Of a DNA stretch of 25,026 bases, positions 1 to 8,110 are shown one piece after another. The position numbers were made by a program, and so were the translations under genes. Below the pieces are notes generated by a model that was not told the DNA's origin, made no database searches, and saw nothing but the letters and a program-made list of their open reading frames with translations. This DNA is from Candidatus Lernaella stagnicola (GTDB lineage Bacteria > Lernaellota > Lernaellaia > Lernaellales > Lernaellaceae), in NCBI GenBank assembly GCA_030765525.1, contig JAVCCK010000004.1, positions 1-25,026 of the forward strand, in the 5' to 3' direction. Each line of letters begins with the position of its first letter. Position 1 is the first letter of the stretch.

Positions 1-576
1 AACAACTTGATCGTGATGGCCGTGGCCAGCAAGAAACTGCCAGTCTCCAAGTTGATGCGTAATTGGGTCATTGTGTATGTCGGCAATTTGGTCGGTTCGG
101 TCGTTACGGCTTACTTGATGTATATGACCCGTACGTGGGAAACCGGCGCCGGCGGCGCGTTGGGCATTACGGCCCTGAACATCGCCGGAGGCAAAGCGGG
201 CCTGACGTTCACCGTCGCCCTCACCCGCGGTATCTTCTGCAACGCGTTGGTCTGCTTGGCCGTGTGGCTTTGCTTCTCGGCGCGCAGCGTCGAAGGTAAA
301 ATCCTGGCCATCCTGTTCCCGATCGCCGCATTCGTCGCGGCCGGTTTTGAGCACTGCGTGGCCAACATGTATTTCATTCCGGCCGGCCTGTTCATCAAAA
401 TGGGCGCGTCCGCTGAATACCTGGCCGGAGCCAAAAGCAGCGCACTCGCCAGCCTTACCTGGGGCAATTTCTTCATCGGCAACCTGTTGCCGGTGACCAT
501 CGGTAACATTATCGGTGGCTCGGGTTTCGTCGGCGCCGTGTACTGGATCGTTTATCGGCGAAAAGAGAAAAAATAG
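1..576 (+). CDS. Formate/nitrite transporter (FNT) family channel, 5'-truncated
   Basis: This is the C-terminal part of an FNT-family (FocA/NirC type) pentameric inner-membrane channel for formate or related anions. The frame is open from base 1, so the start lies outside the window; about 191 residues are present against a usual 260-280. What I see is a strongly hydrophobic protein with the family signatures GIFCNALVCLAVWL in the middle, an EHCVANMYFIP segment, and LLPVTIGNIIGG near the end, followed by a basic tail (YRRKEKK). FNT pores conserve a histidine and Asn-rich half-helices, which fits EHCVANM and the NxxPVTIGN region. It faces an NAD-type formate dehydrogenase operon on the other strand, so formate is the likeliest substrate; this is inference from context. 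Nitrite or hydrosulfide transport cannot be excluded. Confidence 0.9.
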   Translation, partial: NNLIVMAVASKKLPVSKLMRNWVIVYVGNLVGSVVTAYLMYMTRTWETGAGGALGITALNIAGGKAGLTFTVALTRGIFCNALVCLAVWLCFSARSVEGKILAILFPIAAFVAAGFEHCVANMYFIPAGLFIKMGASAEYLAGAKSSALASLTWGNFFIGNLLPVTIGNIIGGSGFVGAVYWIVYRRKEKK

Positions 577-593
577 CGTTTCCCATTTCCATA

Positions 594-620
594 TAAAAAC
601 AGTCGGCGTCTTTTCCGACT
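594..620 (-). terminator. Hairpin plus U-run, terminator for the formate dehydrogenase operon
   Basis: On the minus strand AGTCGG and CCGACT form a 6-bp stem with an 8-nt loop, followed by GTTTTTAT. It may act as a backup to the stronger element at 643-675. On the plus strand the same hairpin lies 24 bp after the FNT stop codon but lacks a T-run. Confidence 0.5.
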
Positions 621-642
621 TGGCCTTTGAGAAAAAATATAG

Positions 643-675
643 AAAAAGGCCCGAAGCAAATCCGGGCCCTTTTTG
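643..675. terminator. Bidirectional rho-independent terminator between convergent genes
   Basis: A-run, GGCCCG, a 9-nt loop, CGGGCC and a T-run are arranged symmetrically (one bulged C before the T-run), so both strands give a GC stem followed by five U's. It sits between the stop codon of the FNT gene (+) and that of the NuoEF-like subunit (-), as expected for a shared terminator of convergent units. Confidence 0.8.
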
Positions 676-696
676 ATTTAACCTTACGACTGGTTG

Positions 697-2442
697 CTAG
701 GACACCAGCGCCTCAAACTCACTGCGGAACTTCGTGATCATCGCCTCGATCGGCATGGCGAACGCGTCGCCGGTAGGGCATAGCGTGGCGCCCTTCACGG
801 TGGCGCAAATGCGCAAAATCGTGTCGATGTCTTCGGGTTTGCCGTCGCCTTTAACCATGCGACGCAGCAGCATCTTGATCGCGTGCGATCCCTTGCGGCA
901 CGGTATGCATTGGCCGCACGATTCATGCGCGTAGAACTCGATCGTCCGCAGGGCCACTTCGGGGATGTTGGCGGTATCGTTCATGACGATGATTCCGCCC
1001 GAGCCGAGCATCGTGCCTTTTTTGATGCACGTGTCGTAATCCATGCTCAGACCCTTGGCTTCCTCGGGCGTCAGAATCGGCACCGAGAGCCCACCCACGA
1101 TCACCGCTTTCATTTTTCCGCCGACGCCGCCGGCGGCCTCCAACAACGTATCCAACGACGTGCCCAGCGGGTATTCGTAGGTACCGGGTTTGTTCACGTG
1201 GCCGGAGATGCCGTAGATTTTCGGCCCGAAGTTGTTGGCGTTCTCGCCGATGGCGAGGTAGGCGTCCGCGCCTTGATCCACGATGAAGGGCACATTGGCC
1301 AGTGTCTCGACGTTGTTGACGATGGTCGGACAACCGTACAAGCCTTCGACGGCGGGGAACGGCGGTTTGAGTCGCGGGTTGCCGCGTTTGCCTTCGAGCG
1401 ATTCGATCAGCGCGGTTTCTTCGCCGCAGACGTAGGCGCCGGCCCCCAAGTGCACGATGATGTCGAAATCAAAGCCGCTGCCGAGGATGTCGGCTCCCAG
1501 TTTGCCTTGAGCCCGCGCTTCGTCCAGCGCGACGTTGAGGATATCCGCGATCCATTCGAACTCGCCGCGGATGTAAATGAAACCCAACTTCGAGCCGATG
1601 GCGAAACCGGCAATCGTCATGCCCTCGATCAGCAAATGCGGATCGTACTCCATGATCTGACGATCTTTGAACGTGCCCGGCTCGCCCTCGTCCGCGTTGC
1701 AGATCAAATACACCGGCTTGTCGACGTTCTTGGGCAGGAAGCTCCACTTGAGGCCCATCGGGAACCCGGCGCCGCCGCGTCCGCGAATCGTGGACTTCAT
1801 GACTTCGGCGGATACCTCGGCCGGTTTCATCGTCAACGCCTTGGCCAGCGCTTGGTAACCGCCGTCGGCCAGGTAGGTTTCGATCTTTGCCGAATCGGCC
1901 ACGCCGCGATGTTTCAGCAGAATGTTGCATTCGGTACCGAAATTCGCTTCGTCGACCGTCTCGGGCATCACGCCCTCGCGCAGGCTTTGCAGCAAGCGGT
2001 CGGTCTTTTCCGGCGTCATGTTCTCGTAGTAGCGGTCGTTAACCTGAATCACCGGACAGGTGCCGCAGGAAGCCAGGTCCTCGACAACACTGAGGGTGAA
2101 CAAGCCGTCGTCGGTCGTTTCGCCTACCTGGATGGACAAGGCCACCTGCAAATGCTCGACGATTTTGCCCGCGCCCATCAGCATGGCCGGGATGTTCGTG
2201 TCGACTTGCAGATGGTACGTACCGACCGGCTTGCGGTTGTACATCGTGTAGTAGGTGCGCACGCCGAAGGCTTCGGCCACCGAGACGTCGATGAGCTTGG
2301 CCACTTCAGCGAGATCCTCGTCGGTGATGAAACCCGCCGAACTCTTTTGCACCAGCGACAAGGCCGGCATCAGCGCCGACTTGCCGTCGGGGTAACGGCC
2401 AATGATTTCTTCGATTTGAGTGCGAAGTTGTGGGTCTAGCAT
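697..2442 (-). CDS. NuoE-NuoF fusion, NAD(P)H-oxidoreductase (diaphorase) subunit of formate dehydrogenase
   Basis: This 581-residue protein is the probable electron-output subunit, passing electrons between the FdhA iron-sulfur chain and NAD(P) through FMN. Residues 1-155 are NuoE-like (thioredoxin fold). Residues 175-581 are NuoF-like, with the FMN/NAD motifs GRGGAGFPMGLKW (221-233) and NADEGEPGTFKDR (249-261), an SLBB-type region around 400-460, and the C-terminal [4Fe-4S] ligands C509, C512, C515 and C555. The NuoE-like domain is unusual: the canonical Cys-x4-Cys ... Cys-x3-Cys set reads D81-x4-A86 ... D122-x3-C126, so only one ligand remains and the [2Fe-2S] cluster is probably absent. 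The start ATG overlaps the end of fdhA by 7 nt, with AGGAGG upstream, indicating translational coupling. Cofactor choice (NAD or NADP) cannot be read from the sequence. Confidence 0.92.
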   Translation of the reverse strand: MLDPQLRTQIEEIIGRYPDGKSALMPALSLVQKSSAGFITDEDLAEVAKLIDVSVAEAFGVRTYYTMYNRKPVGTYHLQVDTNIPAMLMGAGKIVEHLQVALSIQVGETTDDGLFTLSVVEDLASCGTCPVIQVNDRYYENMTPEKTDRLLQSLREGVMPETVDEANFGTECNILLKHRGVADSAKIETYLADGGYQALAKALTMKPAEVSAEVMKSTIRGRGGAGFPMGLKWSFLPKNVDKPVYLICNADEGEPGTFKDRQIMEYDPHLLIEGMTIAGFAIGSKLGFIYIRGEFEWIADILNVALDEARAQGKLGADILGSGFDFDIIVHLGAGAYVCGEETALIESLEGKRGNPRLKPPFPAVEGLYGCPTIVNNVETLANVPFIVDQGADAYLAIGENANNFGPKIYGISGHVNKPGTYEYPLGTSLDTLLEAAGGVGGKMKAVIVGGLSVPILTPEEAKGLSMDYDTCIKKGTMLGSGGIIVMNDTANIPEVALRTIEFYAHESCGQCIPCRKGSHAIKMLLRRMVKGDGKPEDIDTILRICATVKGATLCPTGDAFAMPIEAMITKFRSEFEALVS

Positions 2443-5135
2443 GATTGCCCCTCCTGGTTGCTCACCCGAGCAATACGCGCCGCAGCGACTTTGTATTCCG
2501 GGATTTTGGCCACCGGGTCCAGGGCGTCGTTGGTCAGCATGTTAGCGGCGGCTTCCGCGAAGTGGAAGGGAACGAAAATCGAACCCACCGCCACGCGATC
2601 AACGATCTTGGCTTGCGTTGTGATGGAGCCACGCCGCGTGGTGATTTGCACCATTTCGCCGTCTTTGATGCCGTGTTTTTCCGCATCGACCGGATGCAAT
2701 TCCACGTGGCCCGCCGACACCAAGGCGTTGAGGATTTCCGAACGCCGCGACATGCTGCCGGTGTGGAAGTGCTGCAGGATGCGGCCGGTGCTCAGCACCA
2801 TATCCCATTCCGCATCGGTCTCTTCGGCCGGCGGTTTGTAGGTCATGGGGGTGAGCACGCCGAGGCCGCGCACGAACTTATCCTTGTGCAGGAATTTCGT
2901 GCCGGGATGCTCGGCGTTCGGGCAGGGCCATTGGATGCCCACGTTCTTGATCCGTTCGTAGGTCAACCCGGCGTAGGACGGCGTCAGGTCGGTGATTTCC
3001 CGGAAGATCGCCTCGGGCGTGCGGGCAAACTCTTGACCGAACAAGGCGGCCAGATCGGCGATGATCTCATAGTCGGTCTTGGTGATGCCGCGCGGGGTTA
3101 GGGCGACGTTGCTCAGTTGCACGCGCCGCTCGGTGTTGGTGGTCGTGCCTTGCTTTTCGGCGAACGAAACCGCAGGCAACACGACGTCGGCCATCGCGGT
3201 GGTTTCGGTGTGCACGATATCCTGCACGATCAACAGATCGAGTTTTTCGAGGCATTCCTTCACGTGGTTTAGATTCGGGTCTGACACCATCGGGTTCTCG
3301 CCCATGATGAAGAGCGCCCGGATCGAATCGCCGCAGGCCGGAATCATCATCGTCAGGGTTTGGCCTACGTTGGGGTTGAGTTCGGCACCCCAGTACTCGC
3401 TGAATTTTTTGATCGCGTCCGGATTGTTTACGGGCTGGTAGCCGGTAAACACGTTGGGCAGGCCGCCCATGTCGCAGGCGCCCTGCACATTGTTCTGACC
3501 ACGCAGGGGATTCACGCCGCCGCCCTCGAAACCGAGGTTGCCGGTGATGAGCTGCGTGTTGACGCACGACTTGACGTTGTCCACGCCGTGGCTGTGCTGC
3601 GTGATGCCCATGCAATAGTAGAGCGCGCCGCGCCCGCCGGTTGCGTAGAGCTTGGCGGCCGCAAACAGATCGTCAGGCGAAATGCCGGTGAGCTCGGCGA
3701 CTTTTTCCGGCGTGAAGAATTCGAGGCTCTTTTGGTATTCCTCGAGGCCTTCGGTGCGCGTGGCGATGTAATCGTCGGCGGCCCATCCCTCGCGCAGGAT
3801 GATGTGCTGCAGGCCGCACAACAGCGCGACGTCGGAGCCGTTTTTATGCTGCAGCCAGACATCGGCGAAATCGACCAGGTCGGTGCGCCGCGGATCGCAG
3901 ACGATCAACTTGGTTCCGCCGAATTTCACGGCCTGCTTGAGCATGGCTCCGAAAACCGGATGGTTCCAGGTCGTGTTGGTACCGATGGCCAGTACGACGT
4001 TGGAGGTGAACACTTCAGCCATGCTGTTGGTCATGGCGCCTGAACCCAGCGTTGTGGCCAGACCGGCCACGGTGGAGCTGTGTCAAAGTCGAGCGCAGTG
4101 ATCGACATTGTTGGTCCCGATCACCGCCCTTGCGAATCGTTGCAGTTGGTAGTTCTCTTCGTTGGTCACTTTCGCCGAAGCGAAAAAGCCGATCGCATCC
4201 GGACCGTGCTCGGTTTTTACCGCGCCCAACCGGTCGGCGACGAAGCGCAGCGCCTCGTCCCAACTCGCCTCTTCCAGCACGCCGTTCTTGCGAATCAGCG
4301 GCGTGGTCAGGCGTTGGTCGGAATCGACGAAATCCAAGCCGAAGCGGCCCTTGACGCAAAGCATGCCCTTGTTGGGTTGCTGTTCCCAGTCGCCCTCGTG
4401 CGCCATCGCGAAAGCGTAACGATCGTCCTTGGTGTGAAAGTCGATCTGGCAGCCGACGCCGCAATAGGGGCACGTGACCTTGGTCTTTTCCGTTTCCCAG
4501 GTGCGCATCTTGCCGGCGATCTGCTTGAGAGTCAGCGCGCCGACCGGGCAAACCTGGACGCATTCGCCGCATTGCACGCAGGTTGAATCGCCCATGGGGA
4601 CATCCGCGTCACAAACGACCTTGGCCTCGTTGCCGCGAAAGCCGAAACCCAGGACCTGGTTTACCACGACGGTCTGACAGGCCTGCACGCAGCGCCCGCA
4701 ATGGATGCATTTGTTCTCATCGCGGATGATGCCTTCGGAGGTTTCATCCTTAGGCGCCGGCGCGGCGTCGATCTGAAACACCGGCCGTTCGATACCCAGG
4801 CTGTAAGCCATGTCCTGCAGTTCGCACGCGCCGTTGGCCTCGCACGAAATGCAATTGTGGTGCCCTTCAGCCAGCAGCAACTCGACCACCATGCGGCGTG
4901 TCGCGAGGACTTTGGCCGAATTGTTAGATACGACCAACCCTTCTTTGACCGGCAAAGCGCAACTTTCCTTGAGCCTGCCTTCGACCTCTACCACGCACGC
5001 GCGGCAGCGACCGGCTTTGCCGGTTTTGGCGTGCCAGCACAAGGCGGGAATGTAAATCCCTGCGGCCCGGGCCGCTTCCAGCACGGTCTGTCCGGGCTGC
5101 GCCTCAATTTGTTGTCCGTCAATCGTGATGTGCAC
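2436..5135 (-). CDS. fdhA: Selenocysteine-containing formate dehydrogenase alpha subunit (in-frame TGA at 4083-4085)
   Basis: Catalytic subunit interconverting formate and CO2 at a Mo or W bis-pterin centre, 899 residues from a GTG start. In order: 2Fe-2S ferredoxin (C33, C44, C47, C59); NuoG-like His-Cys [4Fe-4S] motif (about H92/H93, C95, C98, C104); 2[4Fe-4S] ferredoxin (C143-C153 and C186-C196); the pterin-domain cluster CPYCGVGC (C222, C225, C229) plus C260; then HCARL-Sec351-HSSTVAGL. The TGA for residue 351 is in frame with the downstream half. That half carries GITQHSHGVDNVK and NPLRGQNNVQGACDMG, whose Arg545 matches the conserved active-site Arg, and ends in a dinucleotide-binding domain. 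Automated callers would split the gene at 4070/4083. I chose GTG at 5133-5135 because GGAGGT lies just upstream and the ferredoxin fold begins there; an in-frame ATG at 5196-5198 is the alternative. Its 3' end overlaps the NuoEF-like gene. Confidence 0.93.
4046..4085 (-). promoter_or_regulatory. SECIS element directing Sec insertion at the fdhA TGA
   Basis: Directly after the TGA, the mRNA contains GUGGCC-GGUCU-GGCCAC (4054-4070), a perfect 6-bp stem with a GGUCU loop. The loop begins 18 nt after the UGA. From memory, E. coli fdhF has the same GGUCU loop at the same distance. SelB would bind here to recode UGA. No selA, selB, selC or selD is in this window. Confidence 0.85.
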
Positions 5136-5738
5136 GGTACCTCCGTTTCGTCGCTGCGGTTGGAATCTATGGGGCCCAACCATCGTTTCACAAATCAAAC
5201 AACTCGTAGTGCTAATTCTTTTTAGTTGTTACATGCCACGTGTCGGGGAAAAGCCGCGTTGTGAAAACCCTGTTACTTAACCGATCTCGAACCGGATGCA
5301 ATCCGAACGAGATGAAAGATAACCAAATATTCCCCGTGTCAAATTACAGTCAGCGCTTTTCGAATGTACAATGTGAAAAGCCGCGTCTTGTCTTCCGGTA
5401 CTCGACAAAATCGGCGTTACCCTATTCCTCACGACTGAAGAAATCAAGTTAGAGCTGATTGTTCTTTGTATTTATGCGTATACGAGCATAATCCGGCGTT
5501 TATACAATCCTCGCTGTGATTTTTTTCGCAGCGGGTATTTCGCCGGATATTGTGAGACGCCCGGTTGTCCCATGGGGCATAAATAGGTTAGGATGATTGA
5601 CATGGAAAACAGGGTTTGATAGTTCTTTTGAGAAGTTGATGTGAGCGATGGGCGGTGTTGCTTCGTGTGGGATCCCAACCGAACCGGGTGTCACGACTTC
5701 GCCGAACGATAACTCTTGAAATTTGCACGAGGGTAGGG
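5136..5738. other. About 600-bp non-coding region between divergent fdhA and the response regulator
   Basis: I see no convincing gene here. It must hold the promoters for fdhA (-) and the response regulator (+), but no hexamer pair stands out clearly; TTGACA at 5597-5602 has only a poor -10 match downstream. The notable content is a cluster of nested inverted repeats at 5472-5548, listed separately. It is more AT-rich than its surroundings. Confidence 0.6.
5472..5548. repeat. Cluster of nested inverted repeats, possible structured RNA
   Basis: Three complementary pairs lie close together. TTATGC/GCATAA (5472-5477 with 5486-5491) is next to a perfect 8-bp outer pair ATCCGGCG/CGCCGGAT (5491-5498 with 5541-5548), which encloses CGCTG/CAGCG (5512-5516 with 5529-5533). 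The first and second share one base, so they are alternatives at that point. This could be a structured leader, an operator region or a small RNA; I cannot assign a class. Confidence 0.4.
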
Positions 5739-6113
5739 ATGAAAGACGGTAAACATGTAGTTCTTTGCATCGACGACGATCCCGATGTATTGGTCGTTCT
5801 GCGCACGATTCTGGAAAGCGCCGGTTACGCCATGGCGGAGGCTCCCAGCGCCGAAGAGGGACTTGCTGTCTTCAAGCAGGAACAGCCCGATTTGGTGATT
5901 GTTGACTTGATGATGGAAGAAGTGGACGCCGGGAAAACCTTGGTTCAAGAGATCAAGGCATTGCAAGGTGAAGTACCAATATATATGCTCAGTTCGGTCG
6001 GTGATTCACTATCGCAACATGTCGACTTCCAAGAACTGGGATTATTGGGTGTTTTTCAGAAACCGATCGATCCCGAAACCTTGCTCGCGACAATAAAAGC
6101 CAAATTAAACTAG
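5739..6113 (+). CDS. Stand-alone receiver-domain response regulator
   Basis: This 124-residue protein is a single CheY-like receiver domain without an output domain. The acidic pocket is DDD at 12-14, the phospho-acceptor is D56 in VIVDLM, the switch residue is S85 or S86 (MLSS), and the conserved lysine is K108 in FQKPID. The region after D56 reads MEEVDAGKTL instead of the usual MPxxxG, which may alter partner contacts. I chose ATG 5739 because GAGGGTAGGG lies just upstream and the domain starts right after it; an in-frame upstream start at 5655 would only add an unfolded-looking leader. No histidine kinase is nearby, so it is an orphan here. A phosphorelay intermediate or protein-interaction switch role is plausible. 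Confidence 0.88.
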   Translation: MKDGKHVVLCIDDDPDVLVVLRTILESAGYAMAEAPSAEEGLAVFKQEQPDLVIVDLMMEEVDAGKTLVQEIKALQGEVPIYMLSSVGDSLSQHVDFQELGLLGVFQKPIDPETLLATIKAKLN

Positions 6114-6264
6114 TCCTTTTTTCGCCGACTCGCTGCAAAGCCTCCGAGTATTTTGATACTTGTACAATTTATGGTTGAAATGCCAACAGTAATACGACTG
6201 GATCGTTGTGCCTGCAATTCATGAGGATGCCCCACCCGAGTTCACAGAACGAGTCGTAATTTCA

Positions 6265-6297
6265 GGTTCCCTTACAGTTCAACTCGGTAAGGGAATC
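6265..6297. repeat. Perfect 9-bp inverted repeat (hairpin)
   Basis: TTCCCTTAC (6267-6275) and GTAAGGGAA (6287-6295) are perfect complements around an 11-nt loop, with a further GG/CC pair across a bulge. No T-run follows on either strand, so it is not a standard terminator. It lies about 150 bp after the response regulator and 110 bp before the broken beta-helix gene, and may be an RNA processing hairpin or an operator. Confidence 0.45.
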
Positions 6298-6408
6298 CTG
6301 CTGCGCGGCAAATAACCATTCGTAAGCACGTGTATAGATAGGTCGCTCCACAAAACCGGGGCGAGAAAACACGCTGGGAATCGGCAACTTCACTGAAGGA
6401 GCCTGCTT

Positions 6409-7348
6409 ATGGAAAAAAGCAATTTTGCTGATTCTCGTGCTATTGATTTTCTGGTCGGTTTCCTGCAACGACGATGACGACGACGATTCTTCACCCTACG
6501 ATGACGACGACGACGATGATGACGACGACGACAATGATGACAACGACGACGACGATTTCTACGCTCCGCCGCCATCCAACGACGTTGGAATCTTCGTCGC
6601 GACAACCGGTAATGACGACAACCCCGGCACGATGGAAGCCCCCCTACGCACCGTCACGAAAGCAGCCGAAGTGGCCGAGAACGAAGGGAAAAGCGTCTTC
6701 GTGGCGGGCGGAGAGTACCAGCACGACGAGTTGACGACCCGCGTTTCGCTCTTTGGCGGTTACGACGGCGTTACCTGGGCGCGCGACCTCTCAGCCTACC
6801 CGACGACGCTAATCGGCACGGGCTGGGCGACGCTGGTCATCGAGCCCAGCGGCCGCAAAACCGAGATCATCATGGAAGGCTTCGTGGTTCAACACGCGGG
6901 CCTTTTCACCGACGGCGCGGCGGGCGTATACGTGCGAGGTCCGTCCACTTTTGTCAACAATATCTTTCGGATGGCCGGCGGTTACGACGGCCACGTCATC
7001 GGCCAAAGTAACGGCGAAGAACTTGTTGTGTTGTATAACGACTTCGCCGAATTCGGCGATACAATCGGCTTCACCGGCTGGTCGGGTTGGGCCGTTCACG
7101 ATCTGGATACGCTCAACGACTGCTAGTGGGATGGCTGCGTAGCCGCCGAAGGCAACATCCAAGTCGATCCCGGCTGGCTCGATACATTAGACTACCATTT
7201 GCCCGGCGACAGCCCCTGCATCAACGTGGGGACCGACCCGTCATCCTGATTTGGCGAACCGGAAATCTTTTTCGCTTTCGAAGGAGATACGCGCCCGCAA
7301 GCGGGTCCTTGGGACATCGGCGCGGATGAATGGACCGGTATTAGATAG
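6409..7348 (+). pseudogene. Beta-helix (DUF1565-like) lipoprotein with Asp-rich linker, disrupted three times
   Basis: The reading frame encodes a lipoprotein signal (AILLILVLLIFWSVSC), an Asp/Asn-rich linker and a right-handed parallel beta-helix-like domain beginning GNDDNPGTMEAPLRTVTKA. There are three lesions. First, the well-placed ATG at 6409 (GAAGGAG upstream) is one base out of frame with the signal peptide; removing one A from the six-A run at 6413-6418 would give MEKAILLIL. Second, an in-frame TAG lies at 7124-7126. Third, an in-frame TGA lies at 7247-7249. Both stops could come from TGG Trp codons, and the frame resumes sensibly after each, closing with DIGADEW, a common ending of this family, before TAG 7346-7348. 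Such secreted beta-helix proteins are often carbohydrate-related or surface proteins. An unbroken part could still be made from TTG 6425 (to 7126). Confidence 0.75.
6467..6556 (+). repeat. GAY/AAY triplet repeat encoding Asp/Asn linker
   Basis: Directly after the lipobox Cys codon, about 30 codons are nearly all GAC, GAT or AAC/AAT (an 11-Asp run, then Asn-spaced Asp). Codons mix GAC and GAT, so this is not a pure microsatellite. It is one of four such long tracts in this window. Confidence 0.9.
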
Positions 7349-7444
7349 GATCTTGACGTTACCTTCGTTTGTCGGTCACATCATTTTGCTGATGGTTAAA
7401 CCACAACGCGATATTGTTTTGGCGGGGCGCGCGAAGGGCTTACG

Positions 7445-8110
7445 ATGTTCAGCTACATCTATATGAAAATTCTTGAGTCGCAGCCCGAAAGGTATGATCG
7501 CGGCATCGCCCTTATCTCATTGGGCGCATCGGAAAGGGCGAAAAAGAAACTGATCGAAGAGAACGTGTCGCCGGGTTCGCAAGTTCTGGAAATCGGCTGC
7601 GGCACCGGCACGATGGCCATCATGGCCGCCCAAAAAGGCGCCGGCGTTCTCGGCTTCGACTTCTCCGCCGCGATGCTGGCCGTTGCCCGAAGGAAAATCG
7701 CCGCCGAAAATCTGGACGAGCAGGTCGAACTGCTCGAAATGGGCCTTTCCGGTATGGACAAACTTCCCGACGATCAATACGACCTGGTGGTCTCGACGCT
7801 GGTTTTCTCCGAATTGTCGCCGGACGAGCAGACCTATGCCCTGAAGCATGCGTTTCGAACCTTGAAGCCCGGCGCCCGGCTTGCCGTGGCCGACGAGGCC
7901 CGGCCGAAAATCCTCTGGAAAAGGATCCTTCACGCTCTGATACGAATTCCGATGCTCTTGATTACCTTCATTTTGACGCAAACCACGACCAAGGCCGTGG
8001 AAAACCTTCCCGAGCGGGTGGAGCGCGCCGGGTTCCACGTCGATAAAGAGGAAAGAAGCCTTCTCGGCAGCTTCGTCTACCTAACGGCCACCAAGGAGAA
8101 GGGCCGATGA
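7445..8110 (+). CDS. Class I SAM-dependent methyltransferase coupled to an HgcA-like gene
   Basis: This 221-residue Rossmann-type methyltransferase resembles the UbiE/methyltransf_11 group. Motif I is VLEIGCGTG (47-55), and an acidic residue in LGFDFSAAML follows beta-2, as expected for SAM ribose binding. A hydrophobic stretch (IRIPMLLITFILTQ) late in the protein may be a membrane-facing segment or substrate lid. GAAGGG precedes the ATG. The stop codon overlaps the start of the HgcA-like gene by 4 nt (ATGA), which implies co-translation. The substrate is unknown. Because the partner is a corrinoid protein of a family that must itself be methylated, one hypothesis is methyl transfer from SAM to its cobalt or to its product; a quinone or small-molecule substrate is equally open. 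Confidence 0.85.
   Translation: MFSYIYMKILESQPERYDRGIALISLGASERAKKKLIEENVSPGSQVLEIGCGTGTMAIMAAQKGAGVLGFDFSAAMLAVARRKIAAENLDEQVELLEMGLSGMDKLPDDQYDLVVSTLVFSELSPDEQTYALKHAFRTLKPGARLAVADEARPKILWKRILHALIRIPMLLITFILTQTTTKAVENLPERVERAGFHVDKEERSLLGSFVYLTATKEKGR

Noticed and set aside
883-2439. 518-codon open frame on + opposite the NuoEF-like gene
   Set aside because: It is an antisense shadow of a clearly recognised gene, caused by GC-rich codon use; the product is His/Arg/Val-biased with no family motif.
5210-5245. Sigma-54-like sites (TGGCAT..., TAGCAC...) upstream of fdhA
   Set aside because: The GG/GC spacing does not fit: one lacks the downstream GC, the other is off by one base.
5240-5452. 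70-residue frame on + between fdhA and the response regulator
   Set aside because: No ribosome site, no recognisable motif, ordinary composition of non-coding DNA.
7247-7249. TGA in the beta-helix gene as a selenocysteine codon
   Set aside because: No active-site context, no GGU-loop hairpin after it, and the gene has a TAG and a start frameshift too; decay is simpler.
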